The notes under the pieces were generated by a model, which worked only from the letters and a program-made list of their open reading frames with translations, had not been told where the DNA came from and did no database searches. DNA of 56,091 bases from NCBI GenBank assembly GCA_017619335.1, contig JAFZSP010000041.1:1-56091 (forward strand), given 5' to 3'. The stretch comes from Bacteroidaceae bacterium. Its GTDB lineage: Bacteria > Bacteroidota > Bacteroidia > Bacteroidales > Bacteroidaceae. The number at the start of each line of letters is the position of its first letter. Positions within the stretch are counted from its first letter, which is position 1. The position numbers and the translations under genes were made by a program. Shown here in pieces: positions 16,777 through 25,442 of this stretch.

Positions 16777-19599
16777 TTAGAACGCTATGTGCATCTGTGC
16801 ACACAGGCTGTAGATGTTACGATAGGAATCTGAGTAGGTTTTGGTGTCCTTGTGGTAATAGGGGTTGTAACAGGTGTTCCAGGTGCCCGAGATGCCCAGA
16901 ATCAGGTTGCGGGTCAGCAGATACTGGAATTCAAACCCCACAGAGGAGTTGGTGTGGGAGAGGTCACGGAGTGCTGTCTGCTCGAAGAACGTCAGCTCCG
17001 GGAAGGAGCCGATGCCGGCAGATAGGGAGACGCAGGATAGGTTGTCGTCATTGATGAGCAGCTTCCCTTTCAGCCCCACGTTGTAATAGAGGCTGGACTC
17101 CATGGTGGTCAGGTCCACGTTGGCGCCCACCGTGATGCGCTCCCATGTTTTCTGGAGACTGGGCGTGACGATGAAGAGGTTGTACTCTCCCTGAGCCTGC
17201 TGCCCTTCACCCAGGAAGAGATAGGTGGGTGGTGTGCGGCGATAGCCCACACGCAGTGATGAAGTCCAGTCGTGGTTGTGGGCATAACTGACGGAGACGT
17301 TGCACCCCACCTTGTTGAAAAAGCGGGTGGAGAGGGCGCCGTTCACCATGCCGCTCCAGCGGTGGTTGAAGGTGTGCTCCCACTGCGCCATCAGCTCCAG
17401 TCCTGCACCTCCGGACTCGTTGTCCCACTCGTCATGATAGCCGTCGATACCTTTGTAACTCAGCTGGGCGGTGTAGGTGTCATATTTCTGCAGGTGACTA
17501 TAGGTGACGGTGGCGATGGAATATAGATGCCCAGTGGACGCCAGCCCGTCGGCGTTGGTGTCGTAGCTGGCGTGGGTGTAGTTGGCATCAACACGGTTGC
17601 GGAAGCCGCGGAACTGGAGGAATCGCATGTGCTCCATGAACTCCTGCTGCTCGGCATTGCTGGGATTGTAGTGGCTCTGGAGCGAGTAGGCTTGGGCATA
17701 GTCCTTCATGCGTTCGCAGGCCAACCCCTTGGTGTAGAGCAGTTCCTTGTTGTCAGGATCCTGGACGAGAGCGGAGTCCAAGACCTGCAGCGCCAGGTCT
17801 GGCATTTGGCGCTTCGTCAGCAGGAGTGCCCAGTCGCCGGCAATACCCGTGTAGGCGGCCGTCAACTGCGGGTTGATCCACTCGTCCTTCTGATAACGTG
17901 GCCAGACGACATCAAGTGCCTCGGGATAACGGTTCTGCTGCTGGAGAGATACTGCCTGTTTAATTTTGAAATAGGGAGATTCGGGATGGAGGTCAAAGCC
18001 CAGCTGGGCATACTCATAGAACTGGTCCTGACGCTTGAGCGTCTGGCACATATTGATGCAGGTGCGAAGTGCACTCTCGCTGCCAGGCAGCACCTCCAAG
18101 AGTCCCTGTGCCTCGCGCAGGGCTTGCTCGTAGTCCTCTTCCTCAATGAGGGCACGCAGGTGGCTGGCCGCCATATCCTCGTAGGCCGAGGCAAAGCGCT
18201 GTGCATCGTCCGGGCGCGTGTTGGCAGCCCAGTGATAGAGGTCGCGGGCCTCGGGGTAATGCCCCAGGTGCCCGAGGACGGTGATTTGGCGGGAGACCAG
18301 CGCGGGCCAGGATTCATCCTCACTGGGCATCAGATCCAGGGCGCGTCCCAGGTGCAACCGCGCATCGTCCCACTGCTGCCCGTTCATGTCACGAATACCC
18401 AATGCCAGTATCAGTTCTGCATACTCGGCAGAGAGTCCCTCGTCTGTGGGATTCTTGTCATAGAGCTCGTTCAGCAGCTTGACCTGTGCCGCCTCGTTGC
18501 CTGTGCGCTTCTCCAGCCCGTAGAGTTTCATCAGCAAGGCTGTGGTGCGGCCGTCACGGCGGATGGCGTCCTGGAGGTACATGCGGGCGTCCTCGTCATA
18601 GCCGCGGGTGAGGGCAGTGTTGATCAGATAGTTCAGGGCGTCACGGTCGTGGGTGGATTCGTAATAACGTCCGTTGGCCTCGTAGGGATCATGCATGCGG
18701 GCATCCGCAGCCACTTCCTGAAGAAGGTTGCCGTAGGTCTTGGGGTTGCCTCCATTCTCCTTCACGAAGTTCAGCGCCTGGGTGTAGAGTCCCAGATTGG
18801 TCATGATCCCCACGACTTTGCGCATGAGTGACGGTTCCCGTGGGAAGTACTTCAGTCCGCGGTTGGCCACGCCCAGGGCGCGCTCATATTCTCCCATGCG
18901 CTCATAGACGCTGGCGAGTTCCTCATAGTAACTGAGGTTCATCGGGTCCAGATCCAGCCACTGCTCCAGGTTGTCGGCAGATTCTGCCAGGGAGCTTCTT
19001 TTCAAGATATTGCCCCAGTTCTCGCGATTGTGCTTGCGGACTTCGTTCTGCACGATGGAGTCATTGGGATAGATGCGTGCCAGCCGCTGAAGGGCGGCAT
19101 CGGCTTCCACGTCGTTGCCGATTTTGCGGTAGAGGCCGATTTTGCGGCGCCAGAGGTCGCGGTCGTAGGGCTGGAACTCCAGGAGTTCATTGATGTAACA
19201 GATGGCGCTGGAGTAATGATGCAGGTCGTCCTCCACGTCCACCAACAGACGGCGTGCGTGGAAATGCTGATCATCCTCCTGAAGGGCACGTGTGAGGTTG
19301 TAGCGGGCCTTGTCCAGCTGGCGTGCCATGTAATAGTAACGCCCGTTGAGATAGCGCAGTTGGGGGTCGCTGCTGAAGGTCTCCAGACCCTCGTCAATCT
19401 CTCGTTTGGCAGCCTGCCAGGCGTTGGCCTGAATATATTCTTCGGCTCGATTGACATAGTAGGTGGGGGTCAGCTCTTCTTGAGCCTGGGCGGGAACGGT
19501 CCAGAGAAAGACAATCCACAGGCAGACCGCAGCCGAGAGGAGTGCCCGCCAGCGCTGCCGAGGTGACAAGGGGTTGTTATGGAGGGTGTGATGGTCCAT
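16777..19599 (-). CDS. TPR protein with C-terminal YaiO-type outer-membrane beta-barrel (putative polysaccharide exporter)
   Basis: 940 residues. Signal peptide to VPAQAQ (40). Residues about 45-630 are a superhelix of 14-16 TPR units (examples: QLRYLNGRYYYMARQLDKARYNLTRALQ split across residues 75-103, ERALGVANRGLKYFPREPSL near 235). Residues about 645-940 are beta-barrel: alternating aromatic strands (FRNRVDANYTHASY, YTAQLSYKGID, LRVGYRRTP) and a terminal Phe (CAQMHIAF), as required by the outer-membrane assembly machinery. This is the architecture of PgaA, AlgK/AlgE and BcsC, in which periplasmic TPRs feed polymer to a barrel. It begins 2 bp after the GT2 synthase stop, so the two are translationally coupled. 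Confidence 0.85.
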   Translation of the reverse strand: MDHHTLHNNPLSPRQRWRALLSAAVCLWIVFLWTVPAQAQEELTPTYYVNRAEEYIQANAWQAAKREIDEGLETFSSDPQLRYLNGRYYYMARQLDKARYNLTRALQEDDQHFHARRLLVDVEDDLHHYSSAICYINELLEFQPYDRDLWRRKIGLYRKIGNDVEADAALQRLARIYPNDSIVQNEVRKHNRENWGNILKRSSLAESADNLEQWLDLDPMNLSYYEELASVYERMGEYERALGVANRGLKYFPREPSLMRKVVGIMTNLGLYTQALNFVKENGGNPKTYGNLLQEVAADARMHDPYEANGRYYESTHDRDALNYLINTALTRGYDEDARMYLQDAIRRDGRTTALLMKLYGLEKRTGNEAAQVKLLNELYDKNPTDEGLSAEYAELILALGIRDMNGQQWDDARLHLGRALDLMPSEDESWPALVSRQITVLGHLGHYPEARDLYHWAANTRPDDAQRFASAYEDMAASHLRALIEEEDYEQALREAQGLLEVLPGSESALRTCINMCQTLKRQDQFYEYAQLGFDLHPESPYFKIKQAVSLQQQNRYPEALDVVWPRYQKDEWINPQLTAAYTGIAGDWALLLTKRQMPDLALQVLDSALVQDPDNKELLYTKGLACERMKDYAQAYSLQSHYNPSNAEQQEFMEHMRFLQFRGFRNRVDANYTHASYDTNADGLASTGHLYSIATVTYSHLQKYDTYTAQLSYKGIDGYHDEWDNESGGAGLELMAQWEHTFNHRWSGMVNGALSTRFFNKVGCNVSVSYAHNHDWTSSLRVGYRRTPPTYLFLGEGQQAQGEYNLFIVTPSLQKTWERITVGANVDLTTMESSLYYNVGLKGKLLINDDNLSCVSLSAGIGSFPELTFFEQTALRDLSHTNSSVGFEFQYLLTRNLILGISGTWNTCYNPYYHKDTKTYSDSYRNIYSLCAQMHIAF

Positions 19600-19601
19600 T
19601 A

Positions 19602-21035
19602 TTATTTTGTCTTTTTCTTCACGCCACGACGCTGGATGGGCGTCCAGACGGCGGTGGTGTTACGCAGGAATTGGAAGTAACCGTAGTTGGAGCAATAGGT
19701 GATGAAAGGATGATATATGAACGGCTCGATGAGCGCCATCATCAGCAGCTTGGCATAACTCTTGGGGCGGTTGAACCAGGGAACGGCCTCTGTAGTGTAG
19801 TCAAAGAACAAGAGGAAGAAGCACATCAGTACAGAGAACATATAAATCATGGCGAAGAGAATCACAGCGGTATCCCAATTGACGCCTCCGGTGATAATCA
19901 GCCAGATCATGAAGAGGAAACCGCACATCTCCAGCACAGGGGCGATGAACTCGAAGAGGAAAATGTAGGGGAGCGTGAAAGCGCCGATGGGGCCGTAGTG
20001 GGGATTGAAGAACAGGCGCCGATGGTTGGACACGATTTCAAAGAGGCCGCGTGCCCATCGGATGCGCTGGCGATAGAGGGTCTTCAAGGTGGAGGGCCCC
20101 TCTGTCCAGCAGCAGACCTTTGGCACCTGGGCCACACGGAAATCCAGTCCATTGTTCTTCATATAGGTCACCATGCGGAGCAACATATCCACGTCTTCTG
20201 CCATACTCCTGTTATCATAGCCTCCGGATTTCACCACCACGTCCAGGTCAAAGAGTCCGAAACCGCCAGAGATATTGGGCAGGGCATTGATGGTGGACCA
20301 GCCCAGCTTGCCGATGAGGAAGGAACGCATGTACTCCAGCTGCTGGATCATTGGCAGCAGACGGTTGGGAACACGGGCTTCCACCACGTGACCGTCTTCC
20401 ACCACGCAACCGTTACTCATGAGCATCGTGGCGGAGACGCCAATGGTGGGCACGTGACTGTTCACCACGAGCCACATCATGCGGTACAGCGCCATCGGTT
20501 CCACGATGCAATCGACGTCTGTACAGACAAAATAACGGTTACTGCACACGTTGATGCCGGCGTTGGAGCCGTCACTCTTACGGCCGCCGTGTTCTTTGTC
20601 CACGACTTTCAGCTTGCTAAACTTCTCATTGGTGGACATCAGCACGCGCTTGATGGGCTTGGAGGGCACACGCATGGCCACATCGTAGGGCACTTCCACC
20701 AGCTCGAATTCGGTGATGAGCAGTTCCAGCGTGCGGTCTGTGCTGGCATCATTGATGATGATGATTTCATAACTCGGGTAGTCTATCTGCATCAGTGAAT
20801 AGACGTTATCGATGATGGTCACCTCTTCGTTGAAAGCAGGAGCGATGATGGATACTGCAGGCGTCAGTGGCGAGCTCTTCATCTGGTACTTGATGGTCTC
20901 GTCATCGGGCATATTGATGGACAATTTATGCTGCGCCCTGAAACTCTGGAGAATGAGGTACAGGTAGCTTGCCATAATCGCCAGCGTGTAGCCGAAGACG
21001 ATGTAACAGAAGATATAATAGATGTTTAACCACAT
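19602..21035 (-). CDS. Processive family 2 glycosyltransferase, membrane polysaccharide synthase
   Basis: 477 residues. One N-terminal helix (about 4-28), a cytoplasmic GT-A domain (60-335) and about four C-terminal helices (350-383, 388-411, 428-450). All processive GT2 motifs are present: Asp96/Asp100 in INDASTD, the DxD Asp173/Asp175 in CTDVDC, the catalytic-base motif Glu280-Asp281 in AEDVDML, and Q323-R-I-R-W327 (QxxRW), which guides the growing chain. This is the arrangement of cellulose, hyaluronan and PNAG (PgaC) synthases. No PilZ domain is visible, so c-di-GMP control, if any, is elsewhere. It lies between a HEAT membrane protein (63 bp upstream) and the TPR/barrel exporter (2 bp downstream). 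The sugar polymerised cannot be told. Confidence 0.88.
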   Translation of the reverse strand: MWLNIYYIFCYIVFGYTLAIMASYLYLILQSFRAQHKLSINMPDDETIKYQMKSSPLTPAVSIIAPAFNEEVTIIDNVYSLMQIDYPSYEIIIINDASTDRTLELLITEFELVEVPYDVAMRVPSKPIKRVLMSTNEKFSKLKVVDKEHGGRKSDGSNAGINVCSNRYFVCTDVDCIVEPMALYRMMWLVVNSHVPTIGVSATMLMSNGCVVEDGHVVEARVPNRLLPMIQQLEYMRSFLIGKLGWSTINALPNISGGFGLFDLDVVVKSGGYDNRSMAEDVDMLLRMVTYMKNNGLDFRVAQVPKVCCWTEGPSTLKTLYRQRIRWARGLFEIVSNHRRLFFNPHYGPIGAFTLPYIFLFEFIAPVLEMCGFLFMIWLIITGGVNWDTAVILFAMIYMFSVLMCFFLLFFDYTTEAVPWFNRPKSYAKLLMMALIEPFIYHPFITYCSNYGYFQFLRNTTAVWTPIQRRGVKKKTK

Positions 21036-21041
21036 GGGGTG

Positions 21042-21098
21042 ACTATTTAGTTTAATGTTTAAAGTTTAGAGTTGAGAGTTTAGAGCTTAGAGAGGGGT
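21042..21098. repeat. Heptamer repeats (GTTTAAA / GTTTAGA type)
   Basis: Tandem 7-bp units of the type TTTAAAG, TTTAGAG, TTGAGAG, TTTAGAG lie between the HEAT gene stop and the GT2 start. Confidence 0.75.
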
Positions 21099-22385
21099 TT
21101 AGAAATTTGACTGTGTGAGGAAAGTTTCCACGGAAGGATGGTAGGCCTGCTCCTTGTCCAGCGGAATCTTGTCCAAGGTGATCGGGTTGTGGAAGAAGGT
21201 GAAGAATTTCTTATCGGCTTCTGAGGCAGAGGCTTCCAACTGGTGCAGCACTTGGCGCCCCTCGTCGCCATAACTATACATGCAGCGCAGGGCCTCGAAG
21301 CGGACGTGAGGGTTCGTGGTGTTCTCGTAACCGTCCAGAAGCAGGTGCAGGCTGCGGCCTGTAGCCATACGCGTGACGGCGTGCATGATAGCCACTTTGG
21401 TGTCGTCGGGCTGGGTGAGCATCGTTTCCACCAAGAGGGGCTCTGCCTCAGTGTAATGCAGGTAGCCCCAGGTGCGGGAAACCTCCTCGATGAGCTTCTT
21501 GTGCTTGCTCTCTCGGAAGAGGTCTTCCAACTGACTGCAGTACTCGCGCTGGTCAAAACGGCGCATCAGACGCACGAACAGGCACTTGGTGTTGTCATTC
21601 TTCTGCAGGTGGGCCCAGTGGGCCAGGTTGGGAAGCTTCAGTCCTGCGGCACGACGGCGATGTAGCACGTAACCCAGCTCTATCTCGTCATAGATACAGC
21701 AGTTCTCGTCAAAAAAGTCGGTCTCGAAGTAGTCCAGGTCGCTGTCTGAACTGCTCATCACAGAAGAGTACATAGCCAGTCGGCGCACGCGTGTCTTGCG
21801 GGAGCTCAGCAATTTATTGATGACCCAGGGGCTGATGTAGAGCTTGAAGGCACGAATCATCGTCATGGATTGAACCTTGATACGCATGGCTCCCAGGCTC
21901 ACTTCGTTCTCCAGGAAAGCCGGGATGCCGAAAATGTCCAGCAGCAGGTGAAGGTTGGCGCGGCGGCTCTCGTCCGATGTGTCTTCGATGAGTTTGGTAT
22001 AGACCATCGTGCAGAACAATCGTTTCTCCAGCGTGTCACGCAGCAGTTCCTTGCCGGCGTCACGGTCTGACAAACGGAAGTGGCTGAGCAGTTCCTCACG
22101 GGTGAGGTTGGGGTTCACACCATCGGTGAAGATCAAATTCACGGCGTCACCATATCGAGCCTCCAGACTTTTCAGGGTGCGTTCACGGATGCGACGTTGA
22201 CGAGCCAAACGCGCCAGGAGAATGGAAATGATAATCATCAGTACAATGGACCCCTGAATGACCCACGCGGCCGTGCGCACTTCGTAGGGATAGTCTCGGA
22301 GCAAATCAGTGTAGTATGACACGTAATAACTGCCATACGCCATGATTAATCGGAGGTAATATGTCAATACCGAGACGGAATCCAT
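21099..22385 (-). CDS. HEAT-repeat membrane protein, first gene of the exopolysaccharide-type operon
   Basis: 428 residues. A transmembrane helix spans about 40-60 (WVIQGSIVLMIIISILLARL), followed by a basic stop-transfer segment (RQRRIRERT). The rest is helical and cytoplasmic, with HEAT-type alpha-alpha repeats clearest near the end (LLVETMLTQPDDTKVAIMHA, GRSLHLLLDGYENTTNPHVR, ALRCMYSYGDEGRQVLHQLE). HEAT arrays act as scaffolds. Its position directly before a GT2 synthase suggests that it docks or regulates the synthase at the inner membrane; that is inference. No family name is known to me. The transcript has a leader of about 140 nt with a long hairpin. Confidence 0.72.
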   Translation of the reverse strand: MDSVSVLTYYLRLIMAYGSYYVSYYTDLLRDYPYEVRTAAWVIQGSIVLMIIISILLARLARQRRIRERTLKSLEARYGDAVNLIFTDGVNPNLTREELLSHFRLSDRDAGKELLRDTLEKRLFCTMVYTKLIEDTSDESRRANLHLLLDIFGIPAFLENEVSLGAMRIKVQSMTMIRAFKLYISPWVINKLLSSRKTRVRRLAMYSSVMSSSDSDLDYFETDFFDENCCIYDEIELGYVLHRRRAAGLKLPNLAHWAHLQKNDNTKCLFVRLMRRFDQREYCSQLEDLFRESKHKKLIEEVSRTWGYLHYTEAEPLLVETMLTQPDDTKVAIMHAVTRMATGRSLHLLLDGYENTTNPHVRFEALRCMYSYGDEGRQVLHQLEASASEADKKFFTFFHNPITLDKIPLDKEQAYHPSVETFLTQSNF

Positions 22386-22397
22386 TAATACATATTA

Positions 22398-22442
22398 AGC
22401 AGGAAGATGGCAGGCGACCATAGTCTCCTGCCATTTCCTGCT
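22398..22442 (-). promoter_or_regulatory. Long hairpin in the leader of the exopolysaccharide-type operon
   Basis: Left arm 22398-22414 and right arm 22427-22442 pair over 16 bp with a single bulge (AGCAGGAA-g-ATGGCAGG / CCTGCCATTTCCTGCT), loop 12 nt. It ends 12 bp before the HEAT start codon. No T-run follows on the minus strand, so it is unlikely to be a simple terminator of asnS; a leader control element is possible. Confidence 0.55.
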
Positions 22443-22513
22443 ATCTATTCAAGAACGATATAGTATGTCCTTTGGTTAAATGACTGTTTGATGACATCAG
22501 GAATGATTTTGTT

Positions 22514-22539
22514 CGGTTTTAAAAACCGCGACAAAAATA
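22514..22539 (-). promoter_or_regulatory. Promoter -7 element with overlapping palindrome
   Basis: Minus-strand TATTTTTG (22532-22539) fits TAnnTTTG. Immediately downstream, CGGTTTT (22514-22520) and AAAACCG (22522-22528) form a 7-bp dyad at the expected transcription start, an operator-like position. The promoter would serve the HEAT/GT2/TPR operon. Confidence 0.5.
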
Positions 22540-22626
22540 CACATTAAAATGTCATTCTGACGAAGTAACAGCGTTAAAAATTATTAAAAGGACTCATTCT
22601 TGCTTAAAACAAGGGGTTAATGCGCC

Positions 22627-24021
22627 TCAGAAGGCTGCATTCTTGGGTGTGCGGGGGAATGGAATGACATCACGGATGTTTTGCATACCCGTCACGAAGA
22701 GGATGAGACGCTCGAATCCCAGACCGAAGCCGGCGTGGGGACAAGTGCCCCAGCGGCGAGTGTCTAAATACCACTCCAGCGTGGTTGTGTCCATCTGGCG
22801 GCGCTGGATCTCTGCCATCAGTTTGTCTAAGCTCTCTTCACGCACACTGCCACCGATGATTTCACCAATGGAGGGGAACAGAACGTCGGTGCCCTGCATG
22901 GTTTTACCGTCCTCATTCAACTTCATGTAGAAGGCCTTGATTTCCTTGGGATAGTCAGTCATGATGACGGGGCGCTTGAAGTGCTCTTCCACTAAGTAAC
23001 GCTCGTGCTCGCTGGCCAGATCGTCGCCCCAGTTGCAGGGGAACTCAAACTTGCGGCCGTTCCGGATGGCTTCCTGAAGGATGCGGATTCCTTCTGTGTA
23101 GGGCAGTCGCACGAAATCCTCTTTCAACACACTTTCCAGACGCTCGATGAGGGTCTTGTCAATCATCTGATTGAGGAAGGCGAGGTCGTCCTGACAGTGG
23201 TCGAGCGCCCAGCGCACGCAGTACTTGATGAAGTCCTCTTCCAGGTCCATGAGGTCCTGCTTGTCATAGAAGGCCATCTCAGGCTCGATCATCCAGAACT
23301 CTGCCAGGTGACGGGGAGTGTTGCTGTTCTCAGCGCGGAAGGTGGGCCCGAAGGTATAGATCTGTCCGAGGGCTGTGGCTCCGAGTTCTCCTTCCAACTG
23401 TCCGGAGACGGTGAGTGCAGTCTGTGTGCCGAAGAAGTCGTCATCGTAGGTAATCTGGCCGTTCTCGTCCTTCTTCAGGTCATAGAGGTTCTTGGTGGTA
23501 ACCTGGAACATATTTCCAGCTCCCTCACAGTCGGAGGCCGTGATGAGAGGCGTGTGGAAGTAGAAGAAACCATGCTCGTGGAAATAGGTGTGAATGGCCA
23601 TCGCCATATTATGACGGATGCGCATCACTGCCCCGAAAGTATTGGTGCGCAGGCGCATGTGAGCGTGCTGACGCATATACTCAAAGCTCTGTCCCTTCTT
23701 CTGCATGGGGTAGGTGCTGTCACAGGCACCAAGTACTTCTATTTCCTTGGCTTGTACCTCACTGGCCTGTCCGGCTGCAGGACTTTCCACTAACACACCA
23801 TTCACGCGGATGCAGGCACCGGTGGTGATGAGTTTCACCATGGCCTCATCAAAGTGCTGATCCTCACCCACGATTTGTATATTCTTGATGGTACTGCCAT
23901 CATTGAGGGCGATGAAGAAAATGCCCTTGGAACCGCGTTTAGAACGCACCCAGCCCATGACAGTAATGTCGCTGCCGAAGTCTGTACGCTTCAGCGCGTC
24001 AATGACTTTTGTTCTTTTCAT
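22627..24021 (-). CDS. asnS: Asparaginyl-tRNA synthetase
   Basis: 464 residues, the standard size. It charges tRNA-Asn. The N-terminal OB-fold anticodon-binding domain (about 1-110) includes [23 protein letters not shown]. The class II catalytic core shows the [20 protein letters not shown] region, motif 2 ([20 protein letters not shown]) and motif 3 ([13 protein letters not shown]). The Asn-type pocket is consistent with AsnS rather than AspS. It starts 17 bp after the pseudouridine synthase stop and is probably the last gene of a purB / pseudouridine synthase / asnS transcript. Downstream 241 bp to the next gene hold the leader of the HEAT operon. Confidence 0.96.
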   Translation of the reverse strand: MKRTKVIDALKRTDFGSDITVMGWVRSKRGSKGIFFIALNDGSTIKNIQIVGEDQHFDEAMVKLITTGACIRVNGVLVESPAAGQASEVQAKEIEVLGACDSTYPMQKKGQSFEYMRQHAHMRLRTNTFGAVMRIRHNMAMAIHTYFHEHGFFYFHTPLITASDCEGAGNMFQVTTKNLYDLKKDENGQITYDDDFFGTQTALTVSGQLEGELGATALGQIYTFGPTFRAENSNTPRHLAEFWMIEPEMAFYDKQDLMDLEEDFIKYCVRWALDHCQDDLAFLNQMIDKTLIERLESVLKEDFVRLPYTEGIRILQEAIRNGRKFEFPCNWGDDLASEHERYLVEEHFKRPVIMTDYPKEIKAFYMKLNEDGKTMQGTDVLFPSIGEIIGGSVREESLDKLMAEIQRRQMDTTTLEWYLDTRRWGTCPHAGFGLGFERLILFVTGMQNIRDVIPFPRTPKNAAF

Positions 24022-24038
24022 CTTCTATAATCGTTCAA

Positions 24039-25388
24039 TTATTCAAAGGCTCCCATTCGCAGCATCTCGACCTCTTTCTCTGTGAGATAGCGCCAGTCGC
24101 CGCGCTTGAGGTTCTTCTTGGTGAGACCTGCGAAGAAGGTGCGGTCCAGCTTGGTGACTTTGTATCCGAGGTGCTCGAAGATGCGGCGAACGATGCGGTT
24201 GCGTCCGCTGTGAATCTCAATACCCACTTGCTTCTTGTCTGTGTCGGAGGCGTATTCGATGGCATCTGCACGGATTTCGCCGTCGTCCAGCTGGATGCCT
24301 TCAGCAATCTGATGCATATCAGCAGCGGTGAGGTTCTTGTCCAGGTGCACGTGATACACTTTTTTCTTCAGGAACTGAGGGTGAGTGAGTTTGCTGGCCA
24401 GTTCGCCGTCGTTGGTGAGCAGCAGCACGCCAGTGGTGTTGCGGTCCAGACGGCCAACGGGATAGATGCGTTCGGGGCAAGCACCCTTGACCAGTTCCAT
24501 CACCGTCTTGCGGTTTTGGGGATCATCGCTGGTGGTGACGGTATCCTTCGGCTTGTTCAGCAGAACATATACTTTCTTCTCAATCTTCACGGGCTGATCG
24601 TGGAACTTCACCTCGTCTGAGCGTTTCACCTTGGTGCCGAGCTCTGTGACCACGACGCCATTGACGCTGACGACACCGGCCTCGATGAATGTATCTGCCT
24701 CACGACGTGAGCAAACGCCTGCATTGGCCAGGTATTTATTCAGGCGGATGGGTGCCTCGGGATCGATGTGTTCCTCGGAGTACTCGATGCGCTTCTTTAA
24801 GCTATATTTAGCGTTGGGATTGTAGCCAGGCGTGTGCTTGCGGGGTCCGCCGAAGCCGGGTCGCTGGGGACCATAACCGCCGCCACGCTGGGGACCGTAG
24901 CCGCCGCGCTGAGGGCCGTAACCGCCACCGCGCTGGGGACCGTAGCCACCGCCACGCTGCTGGAAACCGCCACCACGCTGAGGTCCGTAACCGCCACCGC
25001 GCTGCTGATAGCCGCGAGGCTGGAAACCGCCCTGCTGCTCGAAGTCGCCTTCACGCTGCTGGTAACCACGGGGCTGGTAGCCGCCTTCGCGCTGCTGATA
25101 ACCACGGGGCTGGTAGCCGCTTTCACGCTGCTGATAACCACGGGGCTGGTAACCACGGGGCTGGTAGCCGCCTTCGCGCTGCTGATAACCACGGGGCTGG
25201 TAGGCGCGTGGAGCCTGCGGCTGGCTGTCATCCACAGCGTTGCCGTTGGCATCATAACGAGGATGATAGGTGCGGCGCTCGCCATCTGCACTGCTGCCAT
25301 AGACGGGGCGCTGAATACGAGGACGGGGTGTGCGTCCGGAGTTGTTGGCGGCGAAATTCTCGCGCCATTTTTCATCATTGTTTTCCAT
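24039..25388 (-). CDS. RluB/RsuA-family pseudouridine synthase with Arg/Gln/Gly repeat N-terminus
   Basis: 449 residues. Residues about 210-270 are an S4 RNA-binding domain ([34 protein letters not shown]). Residues about 275-445 are the catalytic domain, with the Asp in [18 protein letters not shown] (about residue 314) and [18 protein letters not shown]. It isomerises a uridine in rRNA, probably the 23S site of RluB. Ahead of this is an unusual low-complexity region (about 60-190) of [11 protein letters not shown] and GYGPQRGG units, like an RGG-box RNA-binding tail. It precedes asnS by 17 bp and follows purB by 54 bp. Confidence 0.88.
   Translation of the reverse strand: MENNDEKWRENFAANNSGRTPRPRIQRPVYGSSADGERRTYHPRYDANGNAVDDSQPQAPRAYQPRGYQQREGGYQPRGYQPRGYQQRESGYQPRGYQQREGGYQPRGYQQREGDFEQQGGFQPRGYQQRGGGYGPQRGGGFQQRGGGYGPQRGGGYGPQRGGYGPQRGGGYGPQRPGFGGPRKHTPGYNPNAKYSLKKRIEYSEEHIDPEAPIRLNKYLANAGVCSRREADTFIEAGVVSVNGVVVTELGTKVKRSDEVKFHDQPVKIEKKVYVLLNKPKDTVTTSDDPQNRKTVMELVKGACPERIYPVGRLDRNTTGVLLLTNDGELASKLTHPQFLKKKVYHVHLDKNLTAADMHQIAEGIQLDDGEIRADAIEYASDTDKKQVGIEIHSGRNRIVRRIFEHLGYKVTKLDRTFFAGLTKKNLKRGDWRYLTEKEVEMLRMGAFE
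24834..25210. repeat. In-frame coding tandem repeats
   Basis: Two overlapping repeat families encode the N-terminal tail of the pseudouridine synthase. Units of about 24-27 bp (core CGCTGGGGACCGTA) lie at about 24870-25010. Units of 36 bp, some with a 15-bp sub-unit (core ACCACGGGGCTGGTA), lie at about 25050-25205. Unit lengths are multiples of three, so copy-number change would keep the frame. Confidence 0.85.
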
Positions 25389-25442
25389 ATTCTTATTCTT
25401 ATTATGTTGATTATTAAATGAAATAAATGTTTTTTGTAGGGA

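Noticed and set aside
17527..18831. 434-residue open frame on the plus strand
   Set aside because: Antisense shadow of the TPR/beta-barrel gene caused by high GC at third positions.
19990..20010. Third copy of the palindromic element (GGGGCCGTAG)
   Set aside because: It only shares GGGGCCGTAG by chance; it lies in the conserved HYGPIGAF region of the GT2 and has no hairpins.
19542..20798. 418-residue, His-rich open frame on the plus strand
   Set aside because: Antisense to the GT2 gene, which has all catalytic motifs.
24834..25210. CRISPR-like or satellite repeat outside a gene
   Set aside because: The repeats are in frame within the pseudouridine synthase and encode a regular Gly/Gln/Arg tail.
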